From positions 2,108,001 to 2,172,000 of the forward strand of contig NZ_JBFRBH010000001.1 of NCBI RefSeq assembly GCF_040932485.1: a DNA stretch of 64,000 bases, read 5' to 3'. The notes below the pieces were generated by a model, which made no database searches, was not told the DNA's origin, and worked only from the letters and a program-made list of their open reading frames with translations. Position numbers and translations under genes: made by a program. Numbering within the stretch: position 1 is the stretch's first letter; each line of letters starts with the position of its first letter. Below, piece after piece: positions 26,566 through 35,873 of this stretch. Source of the stretch: Gymnodinialimonas sp. 202GB13-11. GTDB lineage: Bacteria > Pseudomonadota > Alphaproteobacteria > Rhodobacterales > Rhodobacteraceae.

Positions 26566-27543
26566 TTACAGGCAGCTTTCCAGCACGCCGCTGACGCCGC
26601 CTGCAGGCACGCAGATCACCCCGCCCCACTGGAAGGCGATCTGGCCGTCGGCCAGCTCAATCTCCCACCAATCATAGCCATTGAAGGGAATGCCGCTGTT
26701 GGCAAGGAGCGTGATAGCCGTACCTTCTTCCAGTCCGCCAATATCCGGAAACGCCGTGCCGGGGCCGGAGCGTAGATTGCCGCCAAGCGAAATCGCGGCA
26801 ATATCTGCCGCCCCGCTGGCATCCGCCGTTGCTTCGCCTACGCCGGTTTCAGCATCCACTGAGGGGCACAATTCTCCATCTTCGATCACACCGGACACGC
26901 CGCCACCAGGCACGCAGATTACGCCGCCCCATTGAAAGGCCTGCTCACCGCTTGGCAGGATGATCTCCCACCAGGAGTAGCCATTGAAGGTGACGCCGGT
27001 ATCGGCTTGCAGGATGATCTCCGTGCCCTCGTCCAATCCACCGACATCGGCAAATTCTGTGCCCGGCCCGGCGCGCAAATTGCCGCCGAGGGATATGGCA
27101 GGGATGTTCGCGCCGCCTGCGGCATCGGGCGTGGCCTCACCCGCTCCGTCATCGATCGGGACCTCAACGATCTCAGTCTCTTCAACGGTTTCAACGGGTT
27201 GCTCGACTGGGGCTGACGTGGCCTCGGCCCCTTCCAGCGTGCAGTGAACCGAGACATCACCGGATGTCAGATCCGCGATGTCCCCAGTGCCCCGAAGCAA
27301 CAGATCGCCGCCCGCATATGTGATGCCGTCGCCGCCCCTTTGCGACCGCATGGTAACGGGATCGCCCCCGCCAGACGGGTTGTCTGCCCCGGCGATGAAC
27401 TCGGCCACTGCAGCGTCCGTGCCTTCGATCAAGGTGATGCGCACGTCCACATCACCGAAGCCGGGACACAGGTAAGCCTGCGCCTGCGCGGCCCCGGAAA
27501 CGAGGAGAAATACCCCCGTGCTAAGGGTCAATCGGGTAATCAT
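26566..27543 (-). CDS. Secreted protein with two SH3 domains
   Basis: A 325-residue exported protein. A signal peptide (MITRLTLSTGVFLLVSGAAQAQA) is followed by a beta-rich N-terminal domain to about 110 and a Glu/Val/Pro-rich linker. Two SH3 modules of about 70 residues follow, each with SLGGNLR(A/S)GPGT, F(A/P)D(V/I)GGL, GY(S/D)WWEI and FQWGGVICVP(G/A)GGVSGV. The second repeat ends at the C-terminus with a Cys (LESCL). Internal duplication is obvious and the modules match the one in 25510-26124, so all three share an origin. The likely place is the periplasm or cell surface; the ligand is unknown. Confidence 0.75.
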   Translation of the reverse strand: MITRLTLSTGVFLLVSGAAQAQAYLCPGFGDVDVRITLIEGTDAAVAEFIAGADNPSGGGDPVTMRSQRGGDGITYAGGDLLLRGTGDIADLTSGDVSVHCTLEGAEATSAPVEQPVETVEETEIVEVPIDDGAGEATPDAAGGANIPAISLGGNLRAGPGTEFADVGGLDEGTEIILQADTGVTFNGYSWWEIILPSGEQAFQWGGVICVPGGGVSGVIEDGELCPSVDAETGVGEATADASGAADIAAISLGGNLRSGPGTAFPDIGGLEEGTAITLLANSGIPFNGYDWWEIELADGQIAFQWGGVICVPAGGVSGVLESCL

Positions 27544-27625
27544 TGTGGTGTTGTCCTCTCAAATTGAGCACGCACACCCTGCCGTGGTTTGGCGGCAGAC
27601 CCAAGGGTGGATTTGGCCGCTTGGC

Positions 27626-27817
27626 TTAGAAGCGCCCAATCCGCCGGGCCATGCGCAAAGCGCCTTTGGCGTTGCGTGCTGTCGCTTGCCCGCGTGCGCG
27701 ATCTTCTGGGGAGTTTTCGCCACCGCGCCGGGTCGCGGCATTAATGCCGGCATCGACGCCACGGTTCACAACGCGCCCGATCACGCGGCGGATAATCATA
27801 TTCAGGATGCGGTCCAT
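27626..27817 (-). CDS. Small basic hypothetical protein, 63 residues
   Basis: An Arg-rich helical protein (MDRILNMIIRRVIGRVVNRG, then ATRRGGENSPEDRARG and a basic end ALRMARRIGRF). The N-terminal half is amphipathic and could lie on a membrane. AAAGG precedes the ATG. Similar short proteins occur beside scpB in roseobacters as I recall, but I cannot name a function. It is downstream of scpAB on the same strand, about 100 bp away. Confidence 0.6.
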   Translation of the reverse strand: MDRILNMIIRRVIGRVVNRGVDAGINAATRRGGENSPEDRARGQATARNAKGALRMARRIGRF

Positions 27818-27914
27818 GGGGTGCCTTTTCCCAGTCAGAATGTGTGTCTGCGGGACTTATCGTTGCATTTGGGAATAAATGTGGCGACCGGCCATTATGG
27901 GGTGCTGGAACGCC

Positions 27915-28604
27915 TTACTCATCCTCGAAGATATCGTCTTCATCCAAGGCCGCATCCGGGTCGTCGTCGAACATATCATCAGTATCTGCATCCCGCTGCG
28001 GCTCTGACGTATCTTCGCCTTCGGCGTCTGGCGGTCGGCTTTCCAGAAGACCCGCATCGCGGAGTTCCTTGAGGCCCGGCAAATCGCGCGCATTCTCCAG
28101 CCCGAAATGGTCGAGGAATTCGGGCGTGACCACGTAAGTCACTGGGCGACCCGGCGTCATGCGGCGACGGCCGAACTTGATCCACTCCAGCTCGATCAAC
28201 TGATCGACTGTGCCCCGGCTGACGGAAACGCCGCGGATTTCTTCGATTTCGGCGCGGGTGACAGGCTGGTGATAGGCAACGATGGCGAGCGTTTCGATGG
28301 CAGCACGGCTGAGTTTGCGCTGCTCTACCTGCTCACGCGCCATGAGGAAGCCCAGATCGGCGGCAGTGCGGAAGGCATAGGCATCACCCACCTTGGCGAC
28401 GTGCACACCCCTGCCCTCGTACCGCTTGCGCAGCAGCACCAACGCCTCCGCCGGGTCGGAGCCGTGGGGCATCCGCGCCTCCATCTCCGACAGGCTGACT
28501 GGCTCGGCAGAGGCGAAGAGAAGCGCTTCAAGCATCCGCTCCTGCTCCGCCAAAGGAGGGGCACGGAAAAGGCTTTCCTCGGTTTTCTCAGTCTGCTCGC
28601 TCAT
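27915..28604 (-). CDS. scpB: Segregation and condensation protein B
   Basis: A kleisin-associated winged-helix protein of the SMC-ScpA-ScpB condensin that compacts and separates chromosomes. It has 229 residues with the two winged-helix signature: EQERMLEALLFASAEPVSL, then the second wing SRAAIETLAIVAYHQPVTRAEIE with IRGVSVSRGTVDQLIELEWI. The acidic C-terminal tail (DADTDDMFDDDPDAALDEDD) is common in this group. The ATG overlaps the scpA stop by four bases, so the subunits are translationally coupled. Confidence 0.92.
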   Translation of the reverse strand: MSEQTEKTEESLFRAPPLAEQERMLEALLFASAEPVSLSEMEARMPHGSDPAEALVLLRKRYEGRGVHVAKVGDAYAFRTAADLGFLMAREQVEQRKLSRAAIETLAIVAYHQPVTRAEIEEIRGVSVSRGTVDQLIELEWIKFGRRRMTPGRPVTYVVTPEFLDHFGLENARDLPGLKELRDAGLLESRPPDAEGEDTSEPQRDADTDDMFDDDPDAALDEDDIFEDE

Positions 28605-29395
28605 GTGTCTTTCCGGCGCAGTTGAATGGGCTCAAAGGTGTCGGATTGGCGGATCTCAACCTTTCCGGCCTTCGTCAACTCCAAAGCCGCAGCGAAATTG
28701 GCGGCGGTGGCGGAGCGGCGGGATTTGGGATCTTTCGTCCAGGTTTCCGGCAGGTAGCTCATCAGATCGGCCCATTCGCCCATATAGCCGACCATGCCGC
28801 GCAGGCGGTCGAGCGCCTCTTCCATCGTCAGGACCTTCTCACGGTCCATCACATAGGGGCGGAAATCGTCCTTGGTGCGGATGCGGGCATAGGCCTGCAT
28901 GAGGTCCAAGAGGCCAGCGGTGTAGGTGATCTTGCGGTTCGTGGTCATGGCCTGTGGCGCACCGCGCACGAAACGGTCGCGGCCCAAACGGTCGCGCGCC
29001 ATCAGCTTGGCTGCGCATTCGCGCATCGCGGCGAGGCGTTCGAGTTGGAATGCCAGATGGGCGGCGAGGTCTTCGCCGGACGGGCCTTCATCACCGGGTT
29101 CTGGCGGCAAAAGTAACTTCGACTTCAGGAAGGCGAGCCATGCGGCCATGACCAGGTAATCGGCGGCCAATTCGATGCGCAACTGACGCGCCTGTTCAAT
29201 GAACGCGAGATATTGCTCGGTCAAAGCAAGGATGGAGATCTTGCGCAGATCGACCTTTTGAGTACGCGAGAGTGTCAGCAAAAGGTCCAGCGGGCCCTCG
29301 AACCCATCGACATCAACAATCAGCGCCTCGGCCTCACGCCGGGCGGTCACCTGATCCCAATCGTCGCTGTTTGCGGGTTGCCCGGCCTCAGACAT
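28601..29395 (-). CDS. scpA: Segregation and condensation protein A (kleisin)
   Basis: The kleisin subunit that bridges SMC heads. It has 264 residues from the ATG at 29395, which overlaps the nagZ stop (ATGTCTGA). The family core is VDGFEGPLDLLLTLSRTQKVDLRKISILAL, followed by YLAFIEQARQLRIELAADYLVMAAWLAFLKSKLLLP, and a C-terminal winged-helix part. A longer in-frame reading into nagZ has no ribosome site and is rejected. Sits in nagZ-scpA-scpB, an arrangement common in Rhodobacteraceae. Confidence 0.92.
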   Translation of the reverse strand: MSEAGQPANSDDWDQVTARREAEALIVDVDGFEGPLDLLLTLSRTQKVDLRKISILALTEQYLAFIEQARQLRIELAADYLVMAAWLAFLKSKLLLPPEPGDEGPSGEDLAAHLAFQLERLAAMRECAAKLMARDRLGRDRFVRGAPQAMTTNRKITYTAGLLDLMQAYARIRTKDDFRPYVMDREKVLTMEEALDRLRGMVGYMGEWADLMSYLPETWTKDPKSRRSATAANFAAALELTKAGKVEIRQSDTFEPIQLRRKDT

Positions 29396-30392
29396 AAACC
29401 TCTCCGCCCAGAAGGCTTGAGAGTTCCTCCTCGGCGGCTTGGATGTCAAGCGGTTGAGCCTCGGGTCGGCGGGCAATGACTGTGTCTGCGCGCGCCTGTG
29501 CGGCCCCGCTGAGTTGGCCGCAGTTTTCCAGCACCTCTTCCATCTCGGCCCGCTCACCATTGCAGTGCAGGATCATGTCGCATCCTGCGGCGCGGGCGGC
29601 AGCGGCGCGTTCCCCGATGGAGCCCGGAAGCGCGCCCATCGACAGGTCGTCGGTCATTAAAAGACCATCGAAATCAATGTCTTCGCGGATCACTTGCATG
29701 ACCTTGCGCGACAGGGTGGCGGGCAGGTCGGGGTCAATCGCCTCGAACACAACATGGGCGGTCATGCCCATCATGATGTGATCCATCTGTTCAAACACGG
29801 CAAAGTCGGTTGCATCCAGCGCAGCTCGGTCAAGCGTCACGCGCGGTAAGTCATGGTGGCTGTCCACCGTCGCCGCGCCATGGCCGGGAATATGTTTAAC
29901 GACCGGATGAATGCCGCCATCGGTCAGCCCCTCGGCCACGGCATGGGACAGGTCGGTGACCATTTCGGCATCGAAGGCGTATAGGCGGTTTTGCAGGAAG
30001 GGGTGCGTGCTGTCGCGGGCCACGTCGGCAGTGGGGCCGCATTGCACGTCGATGCCCACGGCACGCAACTCTTCCGCGATGAGGCGATAACGCAGGTAGA
30101 GCGCGCGGACGGGGTCCGAAGCCTTGGCCGCTGTCTCAAGCGGGGGGTGCCATTGCCGCCAATGGGGGGCACCCATGCGCTGCACCCGCCCGCCTTCCTG
30201 ATCAATCAGAATGGGCGCATAGCGGCCAACGGAATCGCGCAATTCAGCTGTCAAAGCAGATAGCTGCGCGGGGTTGTTAATGTTCCGCGTGAAGAGGATG
30301 AAACCCCATGGCTGCGCCTCCGCGAAAAAGGATTTTTCATCGCGAGAGAGGGCCGTGCCTTCGCAGCCGAAGATCGTCGCGGCTTGTGTCAC
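29388..30392 (-). CDS. nagZ: Beta-N-acetylhexosaminidase (peptidoglycan recycling)
   Basis: A GH3 enzyme that removes N-acetylglucosamine from anhydro-muropeptides in the cytosol. It has 334 residues. Signature motifs are LIDQEGGRVQRM near the N-terminus, KHIPGHGAATVDSHHDLP (the catalytic Asp-His pair loop of bacterial NagZ) and LLMTDDLSMGAL with the nucleophile Asp. The start overlaps the stop of the SPOR gene by four bases. The context with a septum-binding SPOR protein and scpAB suggests a cell-wall and division operon. Confidence 0.93.
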   Translation of the reverse strand: MTQAATIFGCEGTALSRDEKSFFAEAQPWGFILFTRNINNPAQLSALTAELRDSVGRYAPILIDQEGGRVQRMGAPHWRQWHPPLETAAKASDPVRALYLRYRLIAEELRAVGIDVQCGPTADVARDSTHPFLQNRLYAFDAEMVTDLSHAVAEGLTDGGIHPVVKHIPGHGAATVDSHHDLPRVTLDRAALDATDFAVFEQMDHIMMGMTAHVVFEAIDPDLPATLSRKVMQVIREDIDFDGLLMTDDLSMGALPGSIGERAAAARAAGCDMILHCNGERAEMEEVLENCGQLSGAAQARADTVIARRPEAQPLDIQAAEEELSSLLGGEVYV

Positions 30393-31468
30393 CGAACCGT
30401 AACCGGGATGCAGGCCGCGCCTTGCGCGACAAGCGCCGCGCAGAACCTGCGAGAGGCCGACAGATCGCCAAATCCATGGGCGCGGAGGCGGTAGAAGCTT
30501 TGCCCACCGGAGGAGGCCTGTTCGATCACCCGCGCCCGTCCAAGAAAGAAGTCAGGATAAGTCTGCGACAGCCGCTGCCATTCGGCGCGGGCCAGATCGG
30601 GCGTGTCAAACGCGCCAAGCTGGACAAGGCGGGTGCCTGTCTCAAGCTCCGAGGCTGCGATTTCGAATTCGTCCGCGCCGATAGGCTCATCCGCGGCAGG
30701 GGCGGCTTCGGCCTCCGGTGCGGCGGCGGCTGCTGCCGCAGCGACGACTGCGGCGGCTGCCGCTGCCTCTGCCCGGGCTTGAATGTCCGCAGGACGCGTG
30801 GCGGGCCGGGGCGACCGGCGCACACCAGGCACGGAGATCGGGATTGTGTCGGCACGGGCCACAAGTTCAGGCTCTTCCGCCGCGTTGGGCAGAGCGCTTT
30901 CTTCCTCGCCTTCAAGGGGCTGCGCCTCAGCCAGTAAGCGTTCGATCAGGGCCTCAGTGTCTTCAGCAGTGACGGGGGCCTCGGCCTCTGGCGAGACTTC
31001 GGCGACAACGGCAGGCGCGTCAACGGGTTCTTCAACGGGCGCAACCGCCGCTGCGGAGGCGCTTTCGAAGGCCTGCTCAAGCTCAGGCACATCGTCGAAG
31101 TCCATCGGCGCAGGTGCCAGGACCAATTGATCCGGAACCGGGGCGGCCTCTGCTCCTTCCGCCAGGCGGTTCACAGCCAAGCCCTGATTTTCGGCCACAG
31201 CACCGCCCGGATTTTCGGGGGCCACGCGCATCGGGCCTTCCATCGCCCGTATCACCGGAACGTCGGTCACATCGCGCATCAAAAGCTGCCAGGCCCAGAT
31301 CGCCATGCCGACCACCAGACCGATAGACACCACCGCGCCGGCCCAGTTGATCAACTGCGTCACGCGGCTGACGTCAGCCGCCGCTTGCGCCTGATCCTGC
31401 GCATAATCATGGGAATAGTCGTAACCAGACTCGGGGGCGTATTCCCCGGAATATTGGATATCTGCCAT
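30389..31468 (-). CDS. SPOR-domain membrane protein
   Basis: A 359-residue bitopic protein. There is a short Tyr/Ala/Gln-rich cytoplasmic N-terminus, one transmembrane helix (INWAGAVVSIGLVVGMAIWA, about residues 40-60), a long low-complexity Ala/Glu/Pro periplasmic linker, and a C-terminal SPOR domain from about 285 (LETGTRLVQLGAFDTPDLAR, then FYRLRAHGFGDLSASRRFC). SPOR domains bind denuded glycan strands at the division septum. It lies 76 bp after argS and overlaps nagZ by ATGA, so it is made together with the recycling enzyme. Confidence 0.85.
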   Translation of the reverse strand: MADIQYSGEYAPESGYDYSHDYAQDQAQAAADVSRVTQLINWAGAVVSIGLVVGMAIWAWQLLMRDVTDVPVIRAMEGPMRVAPENPGGAVAENQGLAVNRLAEGAEAAPVPDQLVLAPAPMDFDDVPELEQAFESASAAAVAPVEEPVDAPAVVAEVSPEAEAPVTAEDTEALIERLLAEAQPLEGEEESALPNAAEEPELVARADTIPISVPGVRRSPRPATRPADIQARAEAAAAAAVVAAAAAAAAPEAEAAPAADEPIGADEFEIAASELETGTRLVQLGAFDTPDLARAEWQRLSQTYPDFFLGRARVIEQASSGGQSFYRLRAHGFGDLSASRRFCAALVAQGAACIPVTVR

Positions 31469-31544
31469 GCCTGCCTCATTCGCCCGAGCCTTTTGGGCGG
31501 CCCGATGTCACTTGCTCGACCGGCGCGACGGGAGGTCTTGCGCC

Positions 31545-33272
31545 TCACATTTGTTCGACCGGTTTCACGCCCAAAATACCAAGGCCGTTTGAAATGACAA
31601 TCGCCACGGCGGAAATCAGGCAAAGTTTCCCGGATGTTGCCGATGGATCATCCTCTTGGAAGAAGCGCAAATGCGGCTCGGCATTGCCTTTGTTCCACAG
31701 CGCGTGGAAGTCGGATGCGAGGTCGTAGAGGTAGAAGGCGATGCGGTGCGGCTCGTGCGTGGCGGCCGCAGCTTCGATCATGCGGGGGTATTCGGCGAGC
31801 TTTGCGGCGAGCGCGAGTTCCGCCGGATCAGCGATGGCCGACAGGTTCGCAGTGTCGGGTGTGATGCCAGCTTCCGCCGCCTTGCGCAGCACCGAATGGA
31901 TGCGCGCATGGGCGTATTGGACGTACCAGACCGGGTTGTCCTTGGACTGCTCGCGCACCTTGTCGACGTCGAAATCCAGCGGCGCATCATTCTTGCGGGT
32001 AAGCATGTGGAAGCGGGTCACGTCGGCGCCTACCATCTCAACCACATCGCGCAGCGTTACGAACGTGCCCGCGCGTTTAGACATCTTCAGTTCCTCGTCA
32101 CCGCGCCGCAGTTTGACCAGCTGCGTCAGTTTGATGTCGAGCGGCACCTTACCATCGCTGAGCGCTGAGACCGCAGCTTTCATGCGTTTGACGTAGCCGC
32201 CGTGATCGGCGCCGAATACGTCAATAAGCTCATCGAAGCCCCTGGAAACCTTATCAAAATGATAGGCGATGTCGGGGGCGAAATAGGTCCAGGCGCCATC
32301 GGATTTCATCACCGGGCGGTCCACGTCATCACCGTGGTCGGTCGACTTGAACAGCGTCTGTTCGCGCGGTTCCCAATCCTCAGGCTTCTTGCCTTTCGGC
32401 GGCTCAAGCACGCCTTCATAGATCAAACCCTTGTCGCGCAGATCGTTGATCGCATCCTCGATCCGACCCGTGCCATAGAGCGATTTTTCGGAGAAGAACT
32501 CATCCATCTCGACGCCAAGCATGGCCAGATCTTCGCGGATCAGGCCCATCATGCGTTCGGTGGCGAATTCGCGGATCTCGGCCAGCCAGTACTGCTCGCC
32601 CTTATCGACGAACTGATCGCCGACCTTGTCTTTCAGCGCTTGACCGACCTCGATCAGGTAGTCGCCGGGATAGGTGCCATCCTCGAATGCGACCTCCTGC
32701 CCGTGAGCCTCCAGGTAGCGCAGATAGACCGACCGCGCGAGGACATCGACCTGCGCGCCGCCGTCGTTGATGTAGTATTCGCGGGTCACGCCATAGCCCG
32801 CCGCATCCAGCAACGAGGCCAGTGCATCGCCAAAGACCGCGCCACGGGTGTGACCCACATGCAACGGCCCGGTGGGATTTGCGCTGACATATTCGACGTT
32901 TACGCGCCGTCCCTGCCCTTTGGTGGAGCGCCCGAAAGCGGCCGCACGGTCCACGACATCGGCTACGACCCCCTGCCAAACCGACGCCGCCAAACGCAGG
33001 TTGAGGAACCCCGGCCCCGCCACTTCAGCGCTGTCGATACGCGGATCATCGGCCAGCTTGGCGGCCAGCGCCTCGGCAATATCGCGGGGCTTCATCTGCG
33101 CGGGCTTGGCCAGCACCATCGCCGCGTTCGTCGCCATATCACCGTGGGCCGCATCGCGGGGCGGCTCGACCGTGATCGCGCGTGTTTCCAGCCCGGCGGG
33201 CAAGGTGCCCTCGGCAGAAAGCGTCTCAATGGCGGCGAGAACGGCCTCGCGGATCTGGTCGAACAGGGTCAT
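31545..33272 (-). CDS. argS: Arginyl-tRNA synthetase
   Basis: Class I aminoacyl-tRNA synthetase charging tRNA-Arg; 575 residues, normal length. The HIGH motif reads PLHVGHTRG (about 130) and the KMSKR motif [10 protein letters not shown] (about 340). The C-terminal DALR anticodon-binding domain is present. The start ATG at 33272 has AAAGGA upstream; an in-frame extension 18 codons upstream (33326) is unlikely. It heads the argS-SPOR-nagZ-scpA-scpB cluster. Confidence 0.96.
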   Translation of the reverse strand: MTLFDQIREAVLAAIETLSAEGTLPAGLETRAITVEPPRDAAHGDMATNAAMVLAKPAQMKPRDIAEALAAKLADDPRIDSAEVAGPGFLNLRLAASVWQGVVADVVDRAAAFGRSTKGQGRRVNVEYVSANPTGPLHVGHTRGAVFGDALASLLDAAGYGVTREYYINDGGAQVDVLARSVYLRYLEAHGQEVAFEDGTYPGDYLIEVGQALKDKVGDQFVDKGEQYWLAEIREFATERMMGLIREDLAMLGVEMDEFFSEKSLYGTGRIEDAINDLRDKGLIYEGVLEPPKGKKPEDWEPREQTLFKSTDHGDDVDRPVMKSDGAWTYFAPDIAYHFDKVSRGFDELIDVFGADHGGYVKRMKAAVSALSDGKVPLDIKLTQLVKLRRGDEELKMSKRAGTFVTLRDVVEMVGADVTRFHMLTRKNDAPLDFDVDKVREQSKDNPVWYVQYAHARIHSVLRKAAEAGITPDTANLSAIADPAELALAAKLAEYPRMIEAAAATHEPHRIAFYLYDLASDFHALWNKGNAEPHLRFFQEDDPSATSGKLCLISAVAIVISNGLGILGVKPVEQM

Positions 33273-33331
33273 AGCGGTGTCCTTTTTGGATACCGCGCGG
33301 TGTATCACCCTCGCCTGCCGCGTCAATCAGA

Positions 33332-33679
33332 TCAGGGTGTGCAGCGGTTATAGTCAAGTACATTGCCATCGCGGATCAGCCGCAATACCTGACCGTCCTG
33401 CAATGGGATCAAGAACAGGTTCGATTGCCAGGTGTGTCCTTCCCCCTCGCAATTCGCGACATAAGAATACCCGTCCGTGCCGTCGACCGGCACGGGGTTG
33501 GAAAGGGTGCAAACGGACTCGTAACCGTACAGCACATTGTTCTCCAATCGGACGATCTGCTCTTCAGGGTGCGTGGTGCAGGCGCCGATCTGGTAGCGGC
33601 CATTGGCCACCTGGGCGGAAGCGCTGGCCGCGGCGGCAACCAGCAACACGGCAGAAATGCCGAAGGATTTCAGGGTCAT
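33332..33679 (-). CDS. Small secreted protein with four cysteines
   Basis: A 115-residue exported protein: signal peptide (MTLKSFGISAVLLVAAAASASA) then a beta-rich domain with four Cys (GACTTHPEEQI, SVCTLSNPVPV, VANCEGEG, YNRCTP-end). It pairs with 33725-34090, which has the same layout, the same VCxLSNP/CCDLSNP block and the same end (RCEP). The Cys pattern suggests two disulphides in the periplasm. The family is not recognised. It lies upstream of argS on the same strand. Confidence 0.65.
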   Translation of the reverse strand: MTLKSFGISAVLLVAAAASASAQVANGRYQIGACTTHPEEQIVRLENNVLYGYESVCTLSNPVPVDGTDGYSYVANCEGEGHTWQSNLFLIPLQDGQVLRLIRDGNVLDYNRCTP

Positions 33680-33724
33680 GGATTCAATTCCTTGCATTAA
33701 ATCAAGATGCGCGGAGCTTGAAAA

Positions 33725-34090
33725 TCAGGGTTCGCACCGCGCGTAGGTATAGGCGTTATTGTTGATCACCACGACCAGCCCATCAATGGAGGCTTCCCCC
33801 ACCAACAGCCGCGCGTCGAATTCATTGCCCTCGGACGTGCAGGCCCCGTCATAAAGGAAAATCTGGTCCATATCGCGGACGTTGATCGGGTTGGATAAAT
33901 CGCAGCACTGCTCGACCAGACACAGTGTCGGAAAAGCCAGAGAGGCCGTGCGTTCACTGCCGGGCGTGAAGCCCTCGGTTGGACAGCTAAAACCTTGATA
34001 GAATTGGCCATCTTGCGGGAAGGCCTGAGCAATAGAGTGGGATGCAAAAAGGGCCGCCGCCGAAGCGGCGAAGCGGAGGGTGATGGACAT
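33725..34090 (-). CDS. Small secreted cysteine-containing protein, paralogue of the next gene
   Basis: A 121-residue exported protein. Signal peptide (MSITLRFAASAAALFASHSIAQA), then FYQGFSCPTEGF, LVEQCCDLSNPINVRD, DGACTSEGNEFDARLLV and an end YTYARCEP. Length, Cys positions and the NxxxYxRC ending match 33332-33679, 45 bp downstream on the same strand, so the two arose by duplication. Function unknown; a periplasmic binding or inhibitor role is possible but not shown. Confidence 0.65.
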   Translation of the reverse strand: MSITLRFAASAAALFASHSIAQAFPQDGQFYQGFSCPTEGFTPGSERTASLAFPTLCLVEQCCDLSNPINVRDMDQIFLYDGACTSEGNEFDARLLVGEASIDGLVVVINNNAYTYARCEP

Positions 34091-34244
34091 TCTTCGGCTC
34101 CGGTAATGTGAGCTATAGGGGCCTTTTCAGTGTGCCGTGATCCGCTTCACCGATCAACTGTTTACCCAAACCGAACAATCCGGTCGCTTTGGATCCACTG
34201 GTTCCGGGAGCGCGACGCCGTCGGCACACAAATGCGCCCTGCCC

Positions 34245-35390
34245 TCACCGTTCGGAAATGAACCGATCATGGCATTGCAATGCAAACCTGTCCGTCATGC
34301 CCGAGATGTAATCGGACACGATCCGCGCCAATTCCGTCTCATCCCCGGCGATTCCTTCCACGTCCTTGCGCCACTGTTTGGGCAGTTCCGCCGGATTGGC
34401 CATAAAGAAGGGGAATAGGTCTTCGACCACCTGCGTCACTTCACGCCTCATCACCACCACAGACGGCGCGCGGTACATTCGTTTGAATAAAAATGTACGG
34501 ATGACTTTGAGGTCGTCGAACAAGCCTTTGGAAAAACGGATAATCGGGCGGCCCGCCATCCGGATATCCACAGGCGACTGTGGATTGATCTCGTCCAGAG
34601 CGGCACGCGCGCAGGCCAGAACATCCTCAACCAAAACACCAAAGAAGCGCCGCAGCGCCTCATGCCGGCGGCGGTAATAGTTGAGGCCGGGATAGCGTCT
34701 ATCAACCGCCGCGAAGCAGTCGCGCAAGATGGGCAATTCGGCCAGTTCGTCGGTCGAAAACAGCTCAGCCCGCAGACCATCGTGGAGGTCGTGGTGGTTG
34801 TAGGCGATGTCGTCGGCCAGCGCGGCCACCTGCGCCTCTGCACTGGCATGGGTAGAGAGCTCAAGGTCCACATCCGCGCAACAAGCGTTGAGCGCCCAGG
34901 GCAGCGGAGGCTCGACCGGACCATTGTGTTTGGCGATGCCTTCCAACGTTTCCCATGTCAGGTTCAGCCCGTCGAATTCCGCGTAATGCCGCTCTAGCTG
35001 CGTGACGATGCGCAGCGCCTGCGCGTTGTGGTCGAACCCGCCATGGGGCGCCATCAGCGCCTGCAACGCATCTTCGCCGGTGTGGCCAAAGGGCGGATGG
35101 CCAAGGTCGTGGGCGAGCGCCACGGTTTCGGTCAGATCTTCATCCAGGCCCAGCGCGCGCGCCATGGTGCGGGCGACCTGCGCCACTTCTAGTGAATGGG
35201 TCAGGCGGGTGCGGAAATAATCGCCCTCATGCTCCACAAACACTTGCGTCTTGTGCTTGAGGCGACGAAAGGCCGAGGAATGGATGATGCGGTCGCGGTC
35301 ACGCTGGAAAGGCGAGCGATGTGCGCTCTCCTCCTCGGCAACCAAGCGCCCGCGTGTATCCATCGGGTCGCACGCGAATGGTGCTCGCAT
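34245..35390 (-). CDS. dgt: Deoxyguanosinetriphosphate triphosphohydrolase-like HD protein
   Basis: HD-domain dNTP triphosphohydrolase, 381 residues. Motifs are RDRDRIIHSSAFRRLKHKTQVF, then the metal-binding H..HD..H..D set: RLTHSLEVAQ, LAHDLGHPPFGHTGEDAL, and ALADDIAYNHHDL. The short form without the E. coli insert is typical of alphaproteobacteria. An AGGAGG with ideal spacing marks the ATG at 35390 as the start (a GTG two codons earlier is too close). Divergent from the Fe-S carrier gene at 35478. Confidence 0.88.
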   Translation of the reverse strand: MRAPFACDPMDTRGRLVAEEESAHRSPFQRDRDRIIHSSAFRRLKHKTQVFVEHEGDYFRTRLTHSLEVAQVARTMARALGLDEDLTETVALAHDLGHPPFGHTGEDALQALMAPHGGFDHNAQALRIVTQLERHYAEFDGLNLTWETLEGIAKHNGPVEPPLPWALNACCADVDLELSTHASAEAQVAALADDIAYNHHDLHDGLRAELFSTDELAELPILRDCFAAVDRRYPGLNYYRRRHEALRRFFGVLVEDVLACARAALDEINPQSPVDIRMAGRPIIRFSKGLFDDLKVIRTFLFKRMYRAPSVVVMRREVTQVVEDLFPFFMANPAELPKQWRKDVEGIAGDETELARIVSDYISGMTDRFALQCHDRFISER

Positions 35391-35477
35391 ATTCACGCCT
35401 CCTGATCGGGGCCGTCTTGTCCCTGCCCCTGCCCCCTCATATATTCAGGCTACGCTGAATGCGACAGGTGATCTGAT

Positions 35478-35807
35478 ATGCTGAACGTGCCCCCCAAAGT
35501 GACCGACCGCGCCTTTGCGCGACTGGCCGAGATCAACGATGCGGCCGAGGCGCCTCAGGCCCTGCGCGTGGCGGTGGAAGGCGGCGGATGTTCGGGCTTT
35601 CAGTATGAGATCAAGCTGGACGCGCCGGGTGAGGATGATCTGGTGCTGGAAGGTCAGGGTCAGAAGGTTGTGGTGGACTCTGTGTCGCTGCCGTTTCTGG
35701 CCGATGCCGTGATCGACTTCACCGAAGAACTGATCGGCGCGCGGTTCACCATAGAGAACCCGAATGCGACTTCGTCGTGTGGGTGTGGCACGTCTTTCTC
35801 GATGTAA
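35478..35807 (+). CDS. A-type iron-sulfur cluster carrier (IscA/ErpA family)
   Basis: A 109-residue HesB/IscA-family protein that receives and hands over Fe-S clusters. The three conserved Cys are present: one in GGGCSGFQYE and two in the C-terminal SSCGCGTSF. ErpA and IscA cannot be separated with confidence from sequence alone; the E(K/E)LIG...FTIENPNA region is shared. AGGTGAT precedes the ATG. It stands alone, divergent from dgt. Confidence 0.9.
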   Translation: MLNVPPKVTDRAFARLAEINDAAEAPQALRVAVEGGGCSGFQYEIKLDAPGEDDLVLEGQGQKVVVDSVSLPFLADAVIDFTEELIGARFTIENPNATSSCGCGTSFSM

Positions 35808-35873
35808 CGTCGGGTTTTGCTGGCGATGTGATCCACGGATGCTACCCTTCTTGGCAAGCCAACGGAGGGTGCG

